Shown: piece by piece, positions 39,301-49,714 of the stretch
How positions within the stretch are numbered: position 1 is the stretch's first letter
How the letters are laid out: the number at the start of each line of letters is the position of its first letter
Origin: Bradysia coprophila
Lineage: Eukaryota; Arthropoda; Insecta; Diptera; Sciaridae
Length of the DNA: 64,000 bases
Assembly: GCF_014529535.1 (NCBI RefSeq)
Contig: NC_050738.1
Location: 4,906,588 to 4,970,587 of the forward strand
Direction of reading: 5' to 3'
Position numbers and translations under genes: made by a program
The notes under the pieces: model-generated
The model's input: only the letters and a program-made list of their open reading frames with translations
What the model was told of the DNA's origin: nothing
Database searches by the model: none

Positions 39301-41559
39301 GCTCCAGTTTGTACATGTGATCGTCTATGTCACGCTTCACATCTTCCACATGTTTTCTATCTGCAATTGAAGGACATGCCTATACTGCCAAGCGACAAAA
39401 AGGTTTTAATGCGCTCGATCGGCCATTACCTTTCAACGAATGAATGTTTTCTGTATCGGTTAACGGAGCCTTCGACAACACTTTGAAACTCTTGTCGGTT
39501 TCCTTTTCATTGCGTACACAAATTCGTATATGCTCGGATATGATGCTAGCCTGCTGTTCATCGTCCGATTCTGCTTGTTGCTGTCGTTGGTTGATAGGAT
39601 TGACGCTGATCAGATTATTCAGATCAGCGAGAAATTCTTCATTGTAAACGCCACGCTGTTCCCAAATGTTAAAGATGCGAATGATTTTATTCTTGACCTT
39701 CTCGTCGCTAAAGGCGATCGTGGAAAATGTTGGTTAGGAATTTGTCAATTGGAAAATTACTTTTGTGACTTCACAACCACAATTTGACTCGAAAGGAATT
39801 CATTGAAGTGAACTTTTCAAGTTCCGTTCGTCTTAGAGGTTTACCTCCAGCGACTTTACTTTGAGAAATCGACTTTTACTCTTCGTCTTGTCCCTGAAGT
39901 TTCGACGACATAGATATCGGTGCCTTCCTGAAGAAACGGCGAGTTCTTGAAGAAATGGCGCTTGTTCAACGTTTCTTCAGGAACTCGCCGTTTCTTCAGA
40001 AAGTCGTCGTTTCTAACCATTATTCATTTTACAAAATATTAAAGAAGTGTAGAAACTGCGAAAAGCATCGACGACCTACTGAAGAACCAGTGGGCTAATA
40101 AAGAAACATCGACTGTCCGCCAGTTTCTTCAGTAAGTCGTTGATACTCAACTCATGTTGTCGAAACTTCAGTGCAATGACCTATCGTGGTTTTGAAGTTC
40201 AAAACGCTTTGTGTGAACCACGTTACACAGATTAGATCTGTTTAGTGCACACTAACAGGATCAACTTCTGTGTAACTTGGCTCGGCTTTTCAATTTACAT
40301 ACCGCACCATTGTCGTCGCTTTTTGCAATGTTGTTCCCCAACTATCGACGAATTCGTAGTTTTTCCGTTTGCTATGTTGTATTACATCGTTCGCCAAGTG
40401 GAAAAGCGTCAGACGATGTTCGACTTTCACTAAATGATTTTAAAGTAGAAGAAAGGAGATTTGATTCAGGGTAAGAGTAAGATTGGTTGCAACCAATCGT
40501 TTCATCAAATGCTGGATTAAATGAGCTGAACAGATCAGGAAATATGGATTCATTTTAAAGTCCTAGAGTTTAACCTTTAGAGACGGTGTAGCTTGCGAGA
40601 TCATCGGAGAGAAAATTGAGGGAAACGGTGATATTCTCGCCATTCAAAAATGTTGCGAGTAAAATATCAATTACAATTCAAACGTTAATTATCTTTGAGA
40701 CACGTTTTACTAAAGCAGGTAACTCGTGTCATATAAAAATGCCTGCGCAGTTTACATTTCGACAGAATAAATAATGAAAAAACACACAGGAGAATCTCCT
40801 ATCTATGGAAGAGCTTCTTATACACTTAAAATTCATAGTAGACGACAATGTTCCTCTATTTTTAAGATTCTATAGCATTAGATACTTGACGTGCACAATT
40901 TGACGTGCACGAAATTTCGAATGACTTCATAAAACTCTCTCCGAACCACTAAAATTTCCCTCATTAATTGCCGAGCTGACTCAAATTGGGGATTAAATTT
41001 GATCATTGGGAAAGCTCTAAAAAGTGACTGTGACACTCTAGATGAGTTGAAAAAACTCGTGGTAAGCTGTTCCGGGTCAAAGAGGATGTGATAATTATAC
41101 GAGAAAAGTCGAAGCTTTGACATGTGACCTAGACTTGAATTTTTGCTTTGTTTATTGTACACACAAAGTCATCAAGAGAGTGGTCAACTCCGAAATCGGA
41201 GAACTTCCTAAATCTTTGAGGAGTGTCACAACTACCAACACTGTATGAGAACATCCATCAATTCGATGTTCAACAGTAAGTGTTTCATAAAAATTAATGG
41301 AATAATGTCAACTGATATAACGTAGTCGCACGCAAATGATAATCGAACACCACATGGGGGATTCTTACGACCATTTTAACTGTAGTTGCTGTGGATGCTT
41401 ACCCTGTTTGAGAACATTCAACCAACTGCTCACAATCTTTTTGTGATTTGTCCTGTTTTTCAAACACCAAGCTGACATGCTTTGTATACTGTCCTGGGTA
41501 TCTTTCAATCCCGTCAGACGTTGTTCAAATTCGACCGAATTAAAGTCTTCCGTACCCAT
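36319..41559 (-). CDS. Rprd2: RPRD2-like RNA polymerase II CTD-binding protein
   Basis: Eight exons join in phase: 41559-41403, 40429-40303, 39707-39430, 39360-39185, 39117-38968, 38871-37939, 37876-37651, 37523-36319 (3,252 bases, 1,083 residues). Residues 1 to about 130 form a CTD-interacting domain: IQSMSAWCLKNRTNHKKIV, then FHLANDVIQHSKRKNYEFVD, then IIRIFNIWEQRGVY. Exons 3-5 encode a helical, probably coiled-coil RPRD region followed by PSPIPSPDINAPSPEPDNDF. The rest is a low-complexity Pro/Asn/Ser-rich tail ending in RGG-type repeats (RGRGG, RPRGRGG, RGNNNRGSW). The family binds the phosphorylated C-terminal domain of RNA polymerase II in the nucleus and affects transcription and CTD dephosphorylation. 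Intron 1 is about 970 bases and intron 2 about 600, the latter holding a foldback. The exon 7 donor could instead be 16 bases upstream. It is divergent from Rpf1. Confidence 0.92.
39894..40171. mobile_element. Foldback element inside Rprd2 intron 2
   Basis: The ends are perfect 18-bp inverted repeats (39894-39911 CTGAAGTTTCGACGACAT-type; 40154-40171), allowing one mismatch. Inside, a second perfect hairpin pairs CTGAAGAAACGGCGAGTTC (39928-39946) with 39981-39999, and further TTTCTTCAG/CTGAAGAAA words recur. It lies wholly within the intron 40428 to 39708. Confidence 0.8.
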
Positions 41560-42680
41560 TTTGAGTTTCTATTTATTTACTATTTTATTCAACTGAAGCT
41601 GTAGTTTTGACATTTAAAGATTTGGACCATTATCACTATTGGGCACTCTCCGGTTGGTAATATCTGACATTGTTGTTTGCAGGCAAACAGAGCCTGAATT
41701 ATTCACAAATTTCTTTAATCAATCGACACAGTCAATGGCATTAGCACTTTTTTTATACCGATAAACTGATGTACATGGAACTGGAACCGCACCGAAGGGA
41801 AATTATCAAATGCGTTGATTTAATTTGTTTCTAATAATTTATCGGAAAATGTCTCAGGCACCACTATTCCGTGCGCAATTTGCGGACACAATTGATTTTC
41901 ATATTCCGTTGATAGGAATAAACGATTTCACAGTACGATTTGGTAGGCGAATTATTTTAAAAATTTGATTTTTCAAGAAAGATAAAAAGCTTTTCGCGAA
42001 TAGTCAACATTCCACCATGTTGTTTTCAAAAGAAATATTGCCCACTCTTCTTTAACGGTGCACGCAATTTTGGTCTGGTTATGTCAAGCCATATAATTTG
42101 CATAAAAGAATTAATGGGAAGTAAAGAACGAAGAATATAAAATGAACACTGTGTCACTCTATGGTTTCATACAAAGCAATAATTCGTCCTTGTTTGTTCT
42201 GAGGATCACCTCATCCCAAGCTGTCCTAATTTCAAAATTTAAATAACAAAGAATAATGAGTTTGAGTTATTCTATGCCTTCTGATGATAGGTTCTGAAAG
42301 AACACTCACGAAGGGCACTAACACCAAACCAAAACTGAACCTTTTGTAACCTTTTATCAAAAGAAACGTACTGAGAATGAGGGGTTGATAAAAGCCCTGT
42401 TGTATTCGAAAAATATTCTGTGCTGTGCCATCACCCCTCTTTTATAATCCTATAGAATATTATAGAATTACAGTTCTATTAATCAAAATTGCCACAAGTA
42501 TTATCCTAAAAATTAGTCCCAACAAAACGAAAATGAAAAGGAGAAGGGTAGCTGCCACTCAGCTGTCAAAATATCCGCGTTGTTCGTTTTAATTTGACAA
42601 TAGTTATTTACGTATGTGGATTGAACGATTGATGCAGACAATTTTGCGGGTTGTAGCCCGAACGAAGTGTATTGTATACC
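41560..42680. other. Upstream region of Rprd2, no further gene seen
   Basis: The 5' flank of Rprd2. A fragment of the family M2 terminal repeat (GTTCTGAAAGAACACTCACGA) lies at about 42290-42312. No other feature is supported. Confidence 0.45.
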
Positions 42681-42908
42681 AAAGTTCTGAAAGAACAGGT
42701 TAAGACAACCACGAAGGCGGCTGACACCAAATTTTATAAGCAGATAGTGTGAGAAATCAACTTGAAGAAAATATGTTTCTCGAAAATTCAGAATTTTGTT
42801 TTTGTTAAGTTCCATTTTACATATAAACTTCGAAGCAGTTGATTCAAGTATGTGTCACCGCCTTCGTGATCAACTCAGAGTTGTCTTAACCTGTTCTTTC
42901 AGAGCCTT
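42681..42908. mobile_element. MITE family M2, intact copy (228 bp)
   Basis: The terminal inverted repeats are about 25 bp (GTTCTGAAAGAACAGGTTAA... at 42684; complement ending 42908). Subterminal CACGAAGGCGG-GACAC words are mirrored as GTGTCACCGCCTTCGTG. Related copies lie at 48203-48433 and 49048-49458. Confidence 0.85.
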
Positions 42909-43932
42909 GTTGTATACAAGCGAAGGTTAAAGCACCTTAAATCAACAGGTTTGTTCCATGAATTTCCACGAATTTTCACTGGCCGAACGAACACGATTTC
43001 ATCCATACAAATCGGTTTACATATAAATATTGATAAGGTTATGTCTCATTGGATGAAATTCGTTTGGCTGGAACAAGCCTATCGTTCAAGACAGGTACAT
43101 AAATTTATCATCCAAAGGGCCGAAAATCCATGAAAAAAAAATCTAGAATTGTCCTCATTTTCAGCTCCGAAGCATGAAATAGTTATTTTCATGTGTCGGG
43201 GCCGAAAATGAGGGAGTTTCGAGATTTTTCTCGGGTTTTCGACCCCTTACATGAAATTTTTTTCGGGTATCTGTTTTGGACGATTGATTTTAGGCCATTT
43301 CGCAAATAACTATTACGTATCTGTTGTGGACGGTATATTTAAGCAATTTGTACAATAATGAAGTAACAAGCGAAAATGCTCAAAATCAACTGATGCATAT
43401 ACAACTTTTCATGTAAGAAGGGGCCGAAAACCCGAGAAAATTACTGCAAAACTCCGGTTTCGGTCCGACACATGAAAATATTTCACTCCATCCACTCCGA
43501 TCTACACATTGACATTATAGTGTCTAGAGTATTAAGTGTCCATTCCACTCAACAAAAAGTATTCCGTGAGAAGGCAAACTGTCAAATAAACAAAGAAAAA
43601 ATTCAAAAAATTCAATTTTGTCTCTCACGGGAGTACTTTTTTGGTAAGAGGAAACTAAGCATTATGATGAAAGAGAAAAAAATATTTTGACAATACCCCA
43701 AGGCAAGTTATCAAAAACTGATCTTCGGTGTCTTCGGCTTCCTCGCTCTGATCATAATTTAGAAAAAGTGAACAGAAACACCTACAGTTCATATGGTCTC
43801 AGAAAACAAGCAGCAGTTTCTGGAAAGAAAAAAGAAGCTCGACAAAACGTGCATGTTTCTGTTGTGACATTTACTGAATTTGCACTGAGTCCATCAGTTC
43901 GTTCTCCACGACATCCTAAATTAATATCTACA
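42909..43932. other. Region upstream of Rpf1, repeat-rich
   Basis: About 43120-43480 holds a repeat with internally inverted parts (GGGGCCGAAAATGAGGG; TTTCTCGGGTTTTCG; TTTCATGTAAGAAGGGGCCG) that recurs near 57285-57480. From 43687 the Rpf1 reading frame is already open, but the family match begins only at the ATG at 43933. The upstream codons are read as 5' leader. Confidence 0.5.
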
Positions 43933-45115
43933 ATGGCTAGTGACAGCAGCGATTCGGAAGCTGAAAAAGTTTCAAAGCCAAAGCGAAGTTTAAAACGAAA
44001 GCGTGACGAAGACGGTAGTGATGATAATAATGAATCCAGCGGCAACGAACAAGATGAAAGTGAGGTTAACTCATCCAAGTTTCGTATCAATCCATTGAAT
44101 GTCATCAAAAATAAGGAAATTCGGAAGAAATTGTACAAAAAGCAGCAGCAACAGAAGAAGAAATTGCAAAAACGAGCCAGAAGACAACGGAAGGAAGACG
44201 GTGGTCCGAGAAGTGAGTTGAAACGAATGTTTACGCTGAACAACAATGAATCACACCCAAAAAACTTTATTTTCAGGCACTGGACACACCATTGAAAGTT
44301 TGAGAGAAACAGACCACACGACCGTCGAAAATCTTGAAGATTCCGATCAGGAAGAATTGCGACTCGAATTGGAAACGGATCAATTTAGTGAATATTTCAA
44401 TCGAGAAATCGAACCGAAAGTGCTGATCACTTATGCAGACAATCCGCTAACAAAAACACGAAAATTTGGCGTCGAGCTGGCACGAATAATTCCGAATTCA
44501 TGGGCAAAGATCCGGAATCGATCGTCCATCAAAAAAATGGTCAAAAGTGCAATTAACGCTAATTTCACTGATGTAATCGTAATCAACGAAAACAATCGCG
44601 AACCGAATGGAATGTAAGTTCCAGCGGATAGACGACATTCTCGTAATTAAATTTTTAAAAAAATCAAATTTTAATCTTCAAGGCTAATCATTCACCTACC
44701 GAATGGTCCAACGGCTCACTTCAAGCTCAGCAACGTGAAAATCACAAAAGAAATCAAACGAAGCCACGAGGAATTCACGAAGCATCGACCGGAGGTCATT
44801 CTAAATAATTTTACGACACGTTTGGGTCTGACCTGTGGACGTATGCTGGGATCACTGTTCCATCACGATCCCGAATTCAAGGGGCGTCGCGCCGTAACGT
44901 TCCACAATCAACGTGACTACATCTTCTTCCGGCATCATCGATACCAGTTCACGAAAGAAGGGAAACGGGCCAAATTGCGTGAACTGGGACCAAGATTTAC
45001 CTTGAAATTGCGCTCATTGCAGGAAGGTACTTTTGACACCAAGTGCGGTGACTATGAGTGGATGATTACCAACAAACGGCATGCGATGGAAGGCCGAAGA
45101 CGTTTTTTCTTGTAA
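43933..45115 (+). CDS. Rpf1: Ribosome production factor 1 (Brix domain)
   Basis: Three exons in phase, 43933-44212, 44277-44613 and 44683-45115, give 349 residues, the same length as the human protein as I recall it. An acidic/basic N-terminal region ([19 protein letters not shown], then [20 protein letters not shown]) carries likely nuclear/nucleolar signals. From about residue 140 follows the Brix domain: [85 protein letters not shown] and [17 protein letters not shown]. Rpf1 acts in the nucleolus in 60S subunit assembly and rRNA processing, with 5S RNP factors. Upstream in-frame codons from 43687 are not conserved in the family, so the ATG at 43933 is chosen. Convergent with Pgk. Confidence 0.96.
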
Positions 45116-45127
45116 TCTTATTATTCC

Positions 45128-45133
45128 AATAAA
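45128..45133 (+). terminator. Polyadenylation signal AATAAA
   Basis: A canonical signal 13 bases after the Rpf1 stop codon. Confidence 0.7.
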
Positions 45134-45444
45134 TTTTGTTCGTCAAATTGAATGGAAGGTTTTATGTCATCGTGTACGTGGAGCAATTTGTGCCAAGATA
45201 AAATTAAAACATCCGTGTCATTTTAACCAATAGACCTTGCCATCAAAATGGGGGAAGAACAAAAGAAAATTATCGAAATTGAATGACAATGAAGTCATTC
45301 AATTGATATTACCTGCGGTCCAATGGGAAGAGGAGGAGCCAAAAAACCACAGTAAAATCAGCAAAGTGAATCGACTGAATCGATGGAAGTAGTGGAATAC
45401 TACAGACGTCCGCTTCTACAAGTCTAACATCCAAGAGAGTCAGG

Positions 45445-45595
45445 GACGCCGACTTGTGCTTGGGAGTAGTGGTGCTCATACAACAAGCGAATCTGGGAGT
45501 AGTGTTGCTCTTTCAAGTAAAACTGGAAAGATGTAGTGGTGCTCATCATTCGAGTAGTGGTGCCCGAGCCTCGCTTGTCCTTAGAAGTCGGCGCC
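45445..45595. mobile_element. MITE family M3, copy 1 (about 151 bp)
   Basis: Ends GACGCCGACTT (45445-45455) and AAGTCGGCGCC (45585-45595) are inverted with one mismatch. The body contains four degenerate copies of a GTAGTGGTGCTC-like word. The right 45 bases match the right end of 48723-48963. Confidence 0.8.
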
Positions 45596-45902
45596 CCTGA
45601 AGAGAGCCGTAACGAAAGGATTAAGCTCGCAGTGACAATCCCTGCCATAAACTGGATTCTGAAAGAAACGACGTAAAGATGCGAACGTCGCGACTCTTGT
45701 AGATACTATGTTGAAAAAAACGATCGACAGCTAACGAATTCCGAGCGCCCTTTTCACCAAGATTTCGCCAAGAAACTTATAAAAAAATCAAAATTGTTTC
45801 ATTTCTTAAAATTTATAATTTCCACGAAATGTCTAACAGCCAATCCAATTCATACACTTTTATCGTAACGTGTTTTAACTTCCAGACCTATAACTAAATC
45901 GT

Positions 45903-47344
45903 TTACTTATCGCTGAGAGCAGCAACTCCGGGCAATGTTTTTCCCTCCAACAATTCCAACGAGGCTCCACCACCAGTCGAAACGTGCGAAACTAACGCTT
46001 CGGTGTTCCACTTTGCACAGCACGAAGCAGTATCACCGCCACCGATGATCGTGACACATCCGCTCTTCGTGGCGGCTACAACATTGTCCATGAGACCTTT
46101 CGTACCGTTGGCGAAATTTGGAAATTCGAAGACGCCGGGTGGACCATTCCAGACGATTAATTTAGCGCGCAACACTGGAGCAGCGAAAAGTTCTCGTGAT
46201 TTTGGACCAATGTCAAGACCCATCCAACCAGCTGGTATGCCTTCTTGCACTGTCGCGTTACCAACCTATAAGAAAAGGGTCTCAGTGAAATTGTTTGCTG
46301 CTAATTTGTGGTGTCTTAGGTAAATTCTTACGGTTGCATTCTCGGCAAATTTGTCCCCAGTGGTAAAGTCAACGGGTAAATGTAATTGAACGTTGTTCTT
46401 CTTAGCCTTATCGACCAAATTCTGAACAATCTTGGCGCCATCCTCGTCAAACAGCGATCCACCGATTTCCATACCATTCAATACTTTCAGGAAAGTGAAT
46501 GCCATTCCACCACCGATAATCATTTCGTTGACTTTGTCCAGCAAATTCTCGATCAGCTGAATTTTGTCGGCGACCTTAGCTCCGCCCAAAATGGCCAAAA
46601 ACGGTTTCGGTGGGTTATCCAGCGCTTGCGAGAAATATTTCAATTCTTTGTTCATCAAGAGACCAGCTGCACGTTGAGCATAGCCTTCACCCATCATTGA
46701 ACTGTGAGCACGATGTGCAGTGCCAAATGCATCGTTGATGTAAACATCGCCAAGCTTTTGTAGACTCTCTCGGAAAGCTTTCACTTTGGCTGCATCGGCT
46801 TTGACTTTACCACCATTGGCATCCACTCCTTTACCCTCTTCTTCTACATAAAATCGTAGATTTTCCAATAGAATAACGGATCCAGCTGCTGGATCTTTAC
46901 ATGCAGCTTCCACTTCGGCACCAACGCAATCGTTCATGAACAGAACGTCCTTGTTCAACAGAGTCTTCAATTCTGCAGCTACTGGGGCCAATGTGTACTT
47001 TGGATTTTTGTTTCCATCCGGACGACCCAAATGCGAACACAATACCTGACCATTTGGGAATTAAAATGATTTTCAAGCGATTGACATTGGGAACGTATTT
47101 CAAATCACTTACGACTGATTTCGCGCCCTTGTCAAGGGCATACTTTACACTGTCCAGTGCCGCTACAATACGTTGATTGCTGGTAATTTTGCCATCTTTA
47201 ATGGGAACATTGAAATCGACACTACGAATGCAATGGACGAAACATTATTCAATTGAATTGAGTGGAGAAATTCGATTATTACCGCATCAGTACACGTTTT
47301 CCTGCCAAATCGACATTTTCGATGCTCAATTTGTTGAGTGCCAT
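45903..47344 (-). CDS. Pgk: Phosphoglycerate kinase
   Basis: Four exons in phase, 47344-47283, 47221-47113, 47045-46332 and 46265-45903, give 415 residues, the usual length. The enzyme makes ATP and 3-phosphoglycerate from ADP and 1,3-bisphosphoglycerate in glycolysis, in the cytosol. Substrate-binding motifs are RVDFNVP (21-27) and SHLGRPDG (61-68), with further [12 protein letters not shown]. The nucleotide domain shows [34 protein letters not shown] and GGGDTASCC (370-378), and the C-terminal hinge [14 protein letters not shown] is intact. Nothing suggests inactivation. The start ATG precedes the conserved N-terminal [17 protein letters not shown]. Convergent with Rpf1, divergent from Pex19. 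No canonical AATAAA is evident just downstream. Confidence 0.98.
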
Positions 47345-47552
47345 TTTAACTGATCGTAAAATTGTTTTTTGTAGAATTGCTGATGAGACAAGTCGGTTCG
47401 CAGATAGGAGAATTGTATGAAAAAATCAACTGAAAATTATCGGCCCGTCCTGACCTTTAAATGACAAATTGAAGGTTATTTTGACAGACTTTTTAGTACG
47501 CGCATCTCTGTACGGAATGGGTTCACTTTAAAATGTTTCTTCAATAGTACAT

Positions 47553-47671
47553 TGAATGACAAGGGGCGAAAGTAAAAAAATTCAACCGTGTGCGAGAGTT
47601 GATGACCGCGCCGAAGGCAAGGGCCTCAATCGCACAGGTTGAATTTTTTTATTTTTGCCCCGAGTCGTTCA
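47553..47671. repeat. Foldback, 119 bp, with GGGCGAAA-type arms
   Basis: The left arm (TGAATGACAAGGGGCGAAAG, then AAAAAAATTCAACC) pairs imperfectly with the right arm (GGTTGAATTTTTTTATTTTTG and CCCCGAGTCGTTCA). It lies 200 bases upstream of Pgk and directly abuts the next element. Confidence 0.75.
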
Positions 47672-47676
47672 TACTA

Positions 47677-48127
47677 TTTTTTTTGATACCAACATCGAAA
47701 GTTGATACGTATCGGAAACAGCAGAACAAAATGTTGAAATATGAAGGCATTTAGCCAGAAAATGCGGGGGTCCAGGGGCGGCAGCCCCCTGGTATATAAA
47801 AAATTTAATTATTTAGCCATCACAACAACAACACACACAAAAATTAACAAATAACTAACAAATCGTTCAGCAACAAAAAGTATCAACTTCGTATGTTAAT
47901 TTCAATAAGCGCACTGGCGCACGCTTTATTTCAATTTTGATCGCAGTACACTTGTTGACAAGAGTCGACTATTACATTATGTAGTCGACTTTCGCATTAT
48001 GTATATTGACTTTCGCTTTATGTATTCTTTCTTTCTCCCCGCTCAAACACATAACTTGCATTTTTTTACTTTCGCCCCGGATTTCGAGGGCGAAAGTATC
48101 AACTTTCGATGTTGGTATCAAAAAAAA
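47677..48127. mobile_element. MITE, 451 bp, 31-bp perfect inverted ends
   Basis: TTTTTTTGATACCAACATCG...GTTGATAC at the left is the exact complement of the right end (48097-48127). Inside are a GC-rich palindrome (GGGGGTCCAGGGGCGGCAGCCCCCTGG, about 47768-47793, given here as two overlapping words GGGGGTCCAGG and GGCAGCCCCC) and a CGCCCCGGATTTCGAGGGCG hairpin near the right end. No protein is encoded. Confidence 0.82.
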
Positions 48128-48202
48128 GTTTTAACGGAGCTAAAATTCACCTGAAAGTTTGGATCCGTGTGTAACTGTGGATTTGCATTACCTTCAGTGT
48201 TT

Positions 48203-48433
48203 ATATACTTTGGTTAAGACACCCACGAGGGCGGGTGACACCGAAATCGATAAACGCACTCGGTACAGATTTTGTGTGAAATCAACTTGAAGAAAATGTT
48301 TTTTTAGGAAAATTCGGAATTTTGTTTTTGTTACGTTGCCTTTTACATATAACCTTCGTAGCCGCTGAACTCAATTTGTGTGTGACTTCGTGATCAAATC
48401 AGAGTTGTCTTAACCTGGTTATTTCAGAACCTT
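48203..48433. mobile_element. MITE family M2, copy with damaged left end
   Basis: From TTTGGTTAAGACACCCACGA to TTATTTCAGAACCTT it matches 42681-42908 through AATCAACTTGAAGAAAATG, GGAATTTTGTTTTTGTTA and AGAGTTGTCTTAACCTG. The outer part of the left terminal repeat is missing. Confidence 0.78.
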
Positions 48434-48722
48434 GGAAAAAAGCTCCGAAATCAAATAATATTCTGCACATGATGAGGATACATCGGTTGGCCTGTGGAGG
48501 CGCCACATTTTTTTTCAGTACTTTGCGCTCCATTTTTTAGTGATATAGCTTCACTCTGGTAAAAAACAATGAATATAAAACGCACCCATTTTCACATTAT
48601 TTTAAAAAAAAATGATAAAATGATAAAATGATAAAAAAGATAAATGTACCTGGTATGTACATTCATTGGTAAAATATCCATGAAATGTCATAGCAATGAA
48701 GTTGGTTCACAAAGAAACCATA

Positions 48723-48963
48723 GGCGCCGACTTGTATTTGTGACTATGCCTTCACATAACGACGTGAATGTCACTTTCAAATGTTAAAGAACAAAAGACA
48801 AATTTCGCATCTGTTACTTTTGCGTCGTCGTGAGTAGGCAAAGTGAGTAATGATGCCACCGAGACATTTCTCATTCATTTTGATGTAAAAGTACTAGTGC
48901 CTAGTATCAATAAAATTTCGAGTAGTGACGCCCAAGCCTCACTTATCCTTAGAAGTCGGCGCC
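48723..48963. mobile_element. MITE family M3, copy 2 (241 bp)
   Basis: The ends GGCGCCGACTT (48723) and AAGTCGGCGCC (to 48963) are perfect inverted repeats. The right end (TCGAGTAGTGACGCCCAAGC...TTATCCTTAGAAGTCGG) matches 45550-45595. The internal sequence differs in length from copy 1. Confidence 0.8.
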
Positions 48964-49047
48964 CCTGAAAGAAATAGTTTCTTCAACGAACCTCGTTTAT
49001 CGACCGATGACTTCTTGCAACTACTCAAACATATCTGCGGTTGGACC

Positions 49048-49458
49048 AAGGTTCTGAAAGAACAGGTAACGAAACTTTCGAGTTGATCACGGAGGCAGTG
49101 AACACAAAATTTTCCTGTAGCTAGGTTTGGATAATTTTATATGGTTTCAACTTATCAAAAAAAAATTATTTTCAAGTTGACTTTTCAAACAACATACATG
49201 TCTGAATTGTCAAGATTTGTGTTTCACCAGCCTTCGTGAGTGTCTTAACCAATGAAAGTATAAACCATGTATGGTCTGTTCAAACAAACCGAAGGACATG
49301 GCGATTTCTTATAAACAAACTCACCTCTCATGAGAAGTGAGTTTGTTTATATGAAATCGCTATGTCATCCGCTCCATACAAAGTTTGACATTCGACCATA
49401 CCTTGTGTTGACGTTCATTGCGTTCATTGGTCTTAACCTGGCCTTTCAGAACCTTGCG
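49048..49458. mobile_element. MITE family M2, copy split by an insertion
   Basis: It begins AAGGTTCTGAAAGAACAGGT and ends CCTTTCAGAACCTT. The M2 body breaks at GTCTTAAC (49242-49249) and resumes at the duplicated GTCTTAAC (49430-49437). Confidence 0.78.
49250..49429. mobile_element. 180-bp hAT-like insertion with 8-bp target duplication
   Basis: The element begins CAATGAA and ends TTCATTG, so the terminal repeats are inverted. It is flanked by GTCTTAAC on both sides, an 8-bp duplication as made by hAT-type transposases. Its centre is a strong hairpin (GACATGGCGATTTC-TATAAACAAACTCAC paired with GTGAGTTTGTTTATA-GAAATCGCTATGTC, about 49292-49364). Confidence 0.78.
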
Positions 49459-49714
49459 TTGAACTACGAACAGTTAAAATGAACGACATCCAAAAAACAG
49501 ATGTTTCACCGGGGCGGGGAGACCGGGGAGACGTTTCTTTTTCGTTAAAAAAAAGGTGGAAACGTCAAAACTGTCAGACGCGCGATTACATACTAATCAG
49601 AGTTACCTTTTAACCTAAACATTAATAATCTACTTTTAGTTCCACAAAACTATTCATTTTTTAAGTTAATTTACATTTTATTGGAATTTAATTTTAATTT
49701 AGCATTTCACCGAA

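Noticed and set aside
40878-41162. 94-codon minus-strand open frame in Rprd2 intron 1
   Set aside because: It lacks flanking splice sites in usable phase, and the RPRD2 family has no such segment between the flanking CTD-interacting-domain exons.
43782-44246. 154-codon minus-strand open frame
   Set aside because: Antisense shadow of Rpf1 exon 1; its composition reflects the Lys-rich sense strand.
46003-46700. Plus-strand open frames of about 105 codons
   Set aside because: Antisense to Pgk exons, with no independent support.
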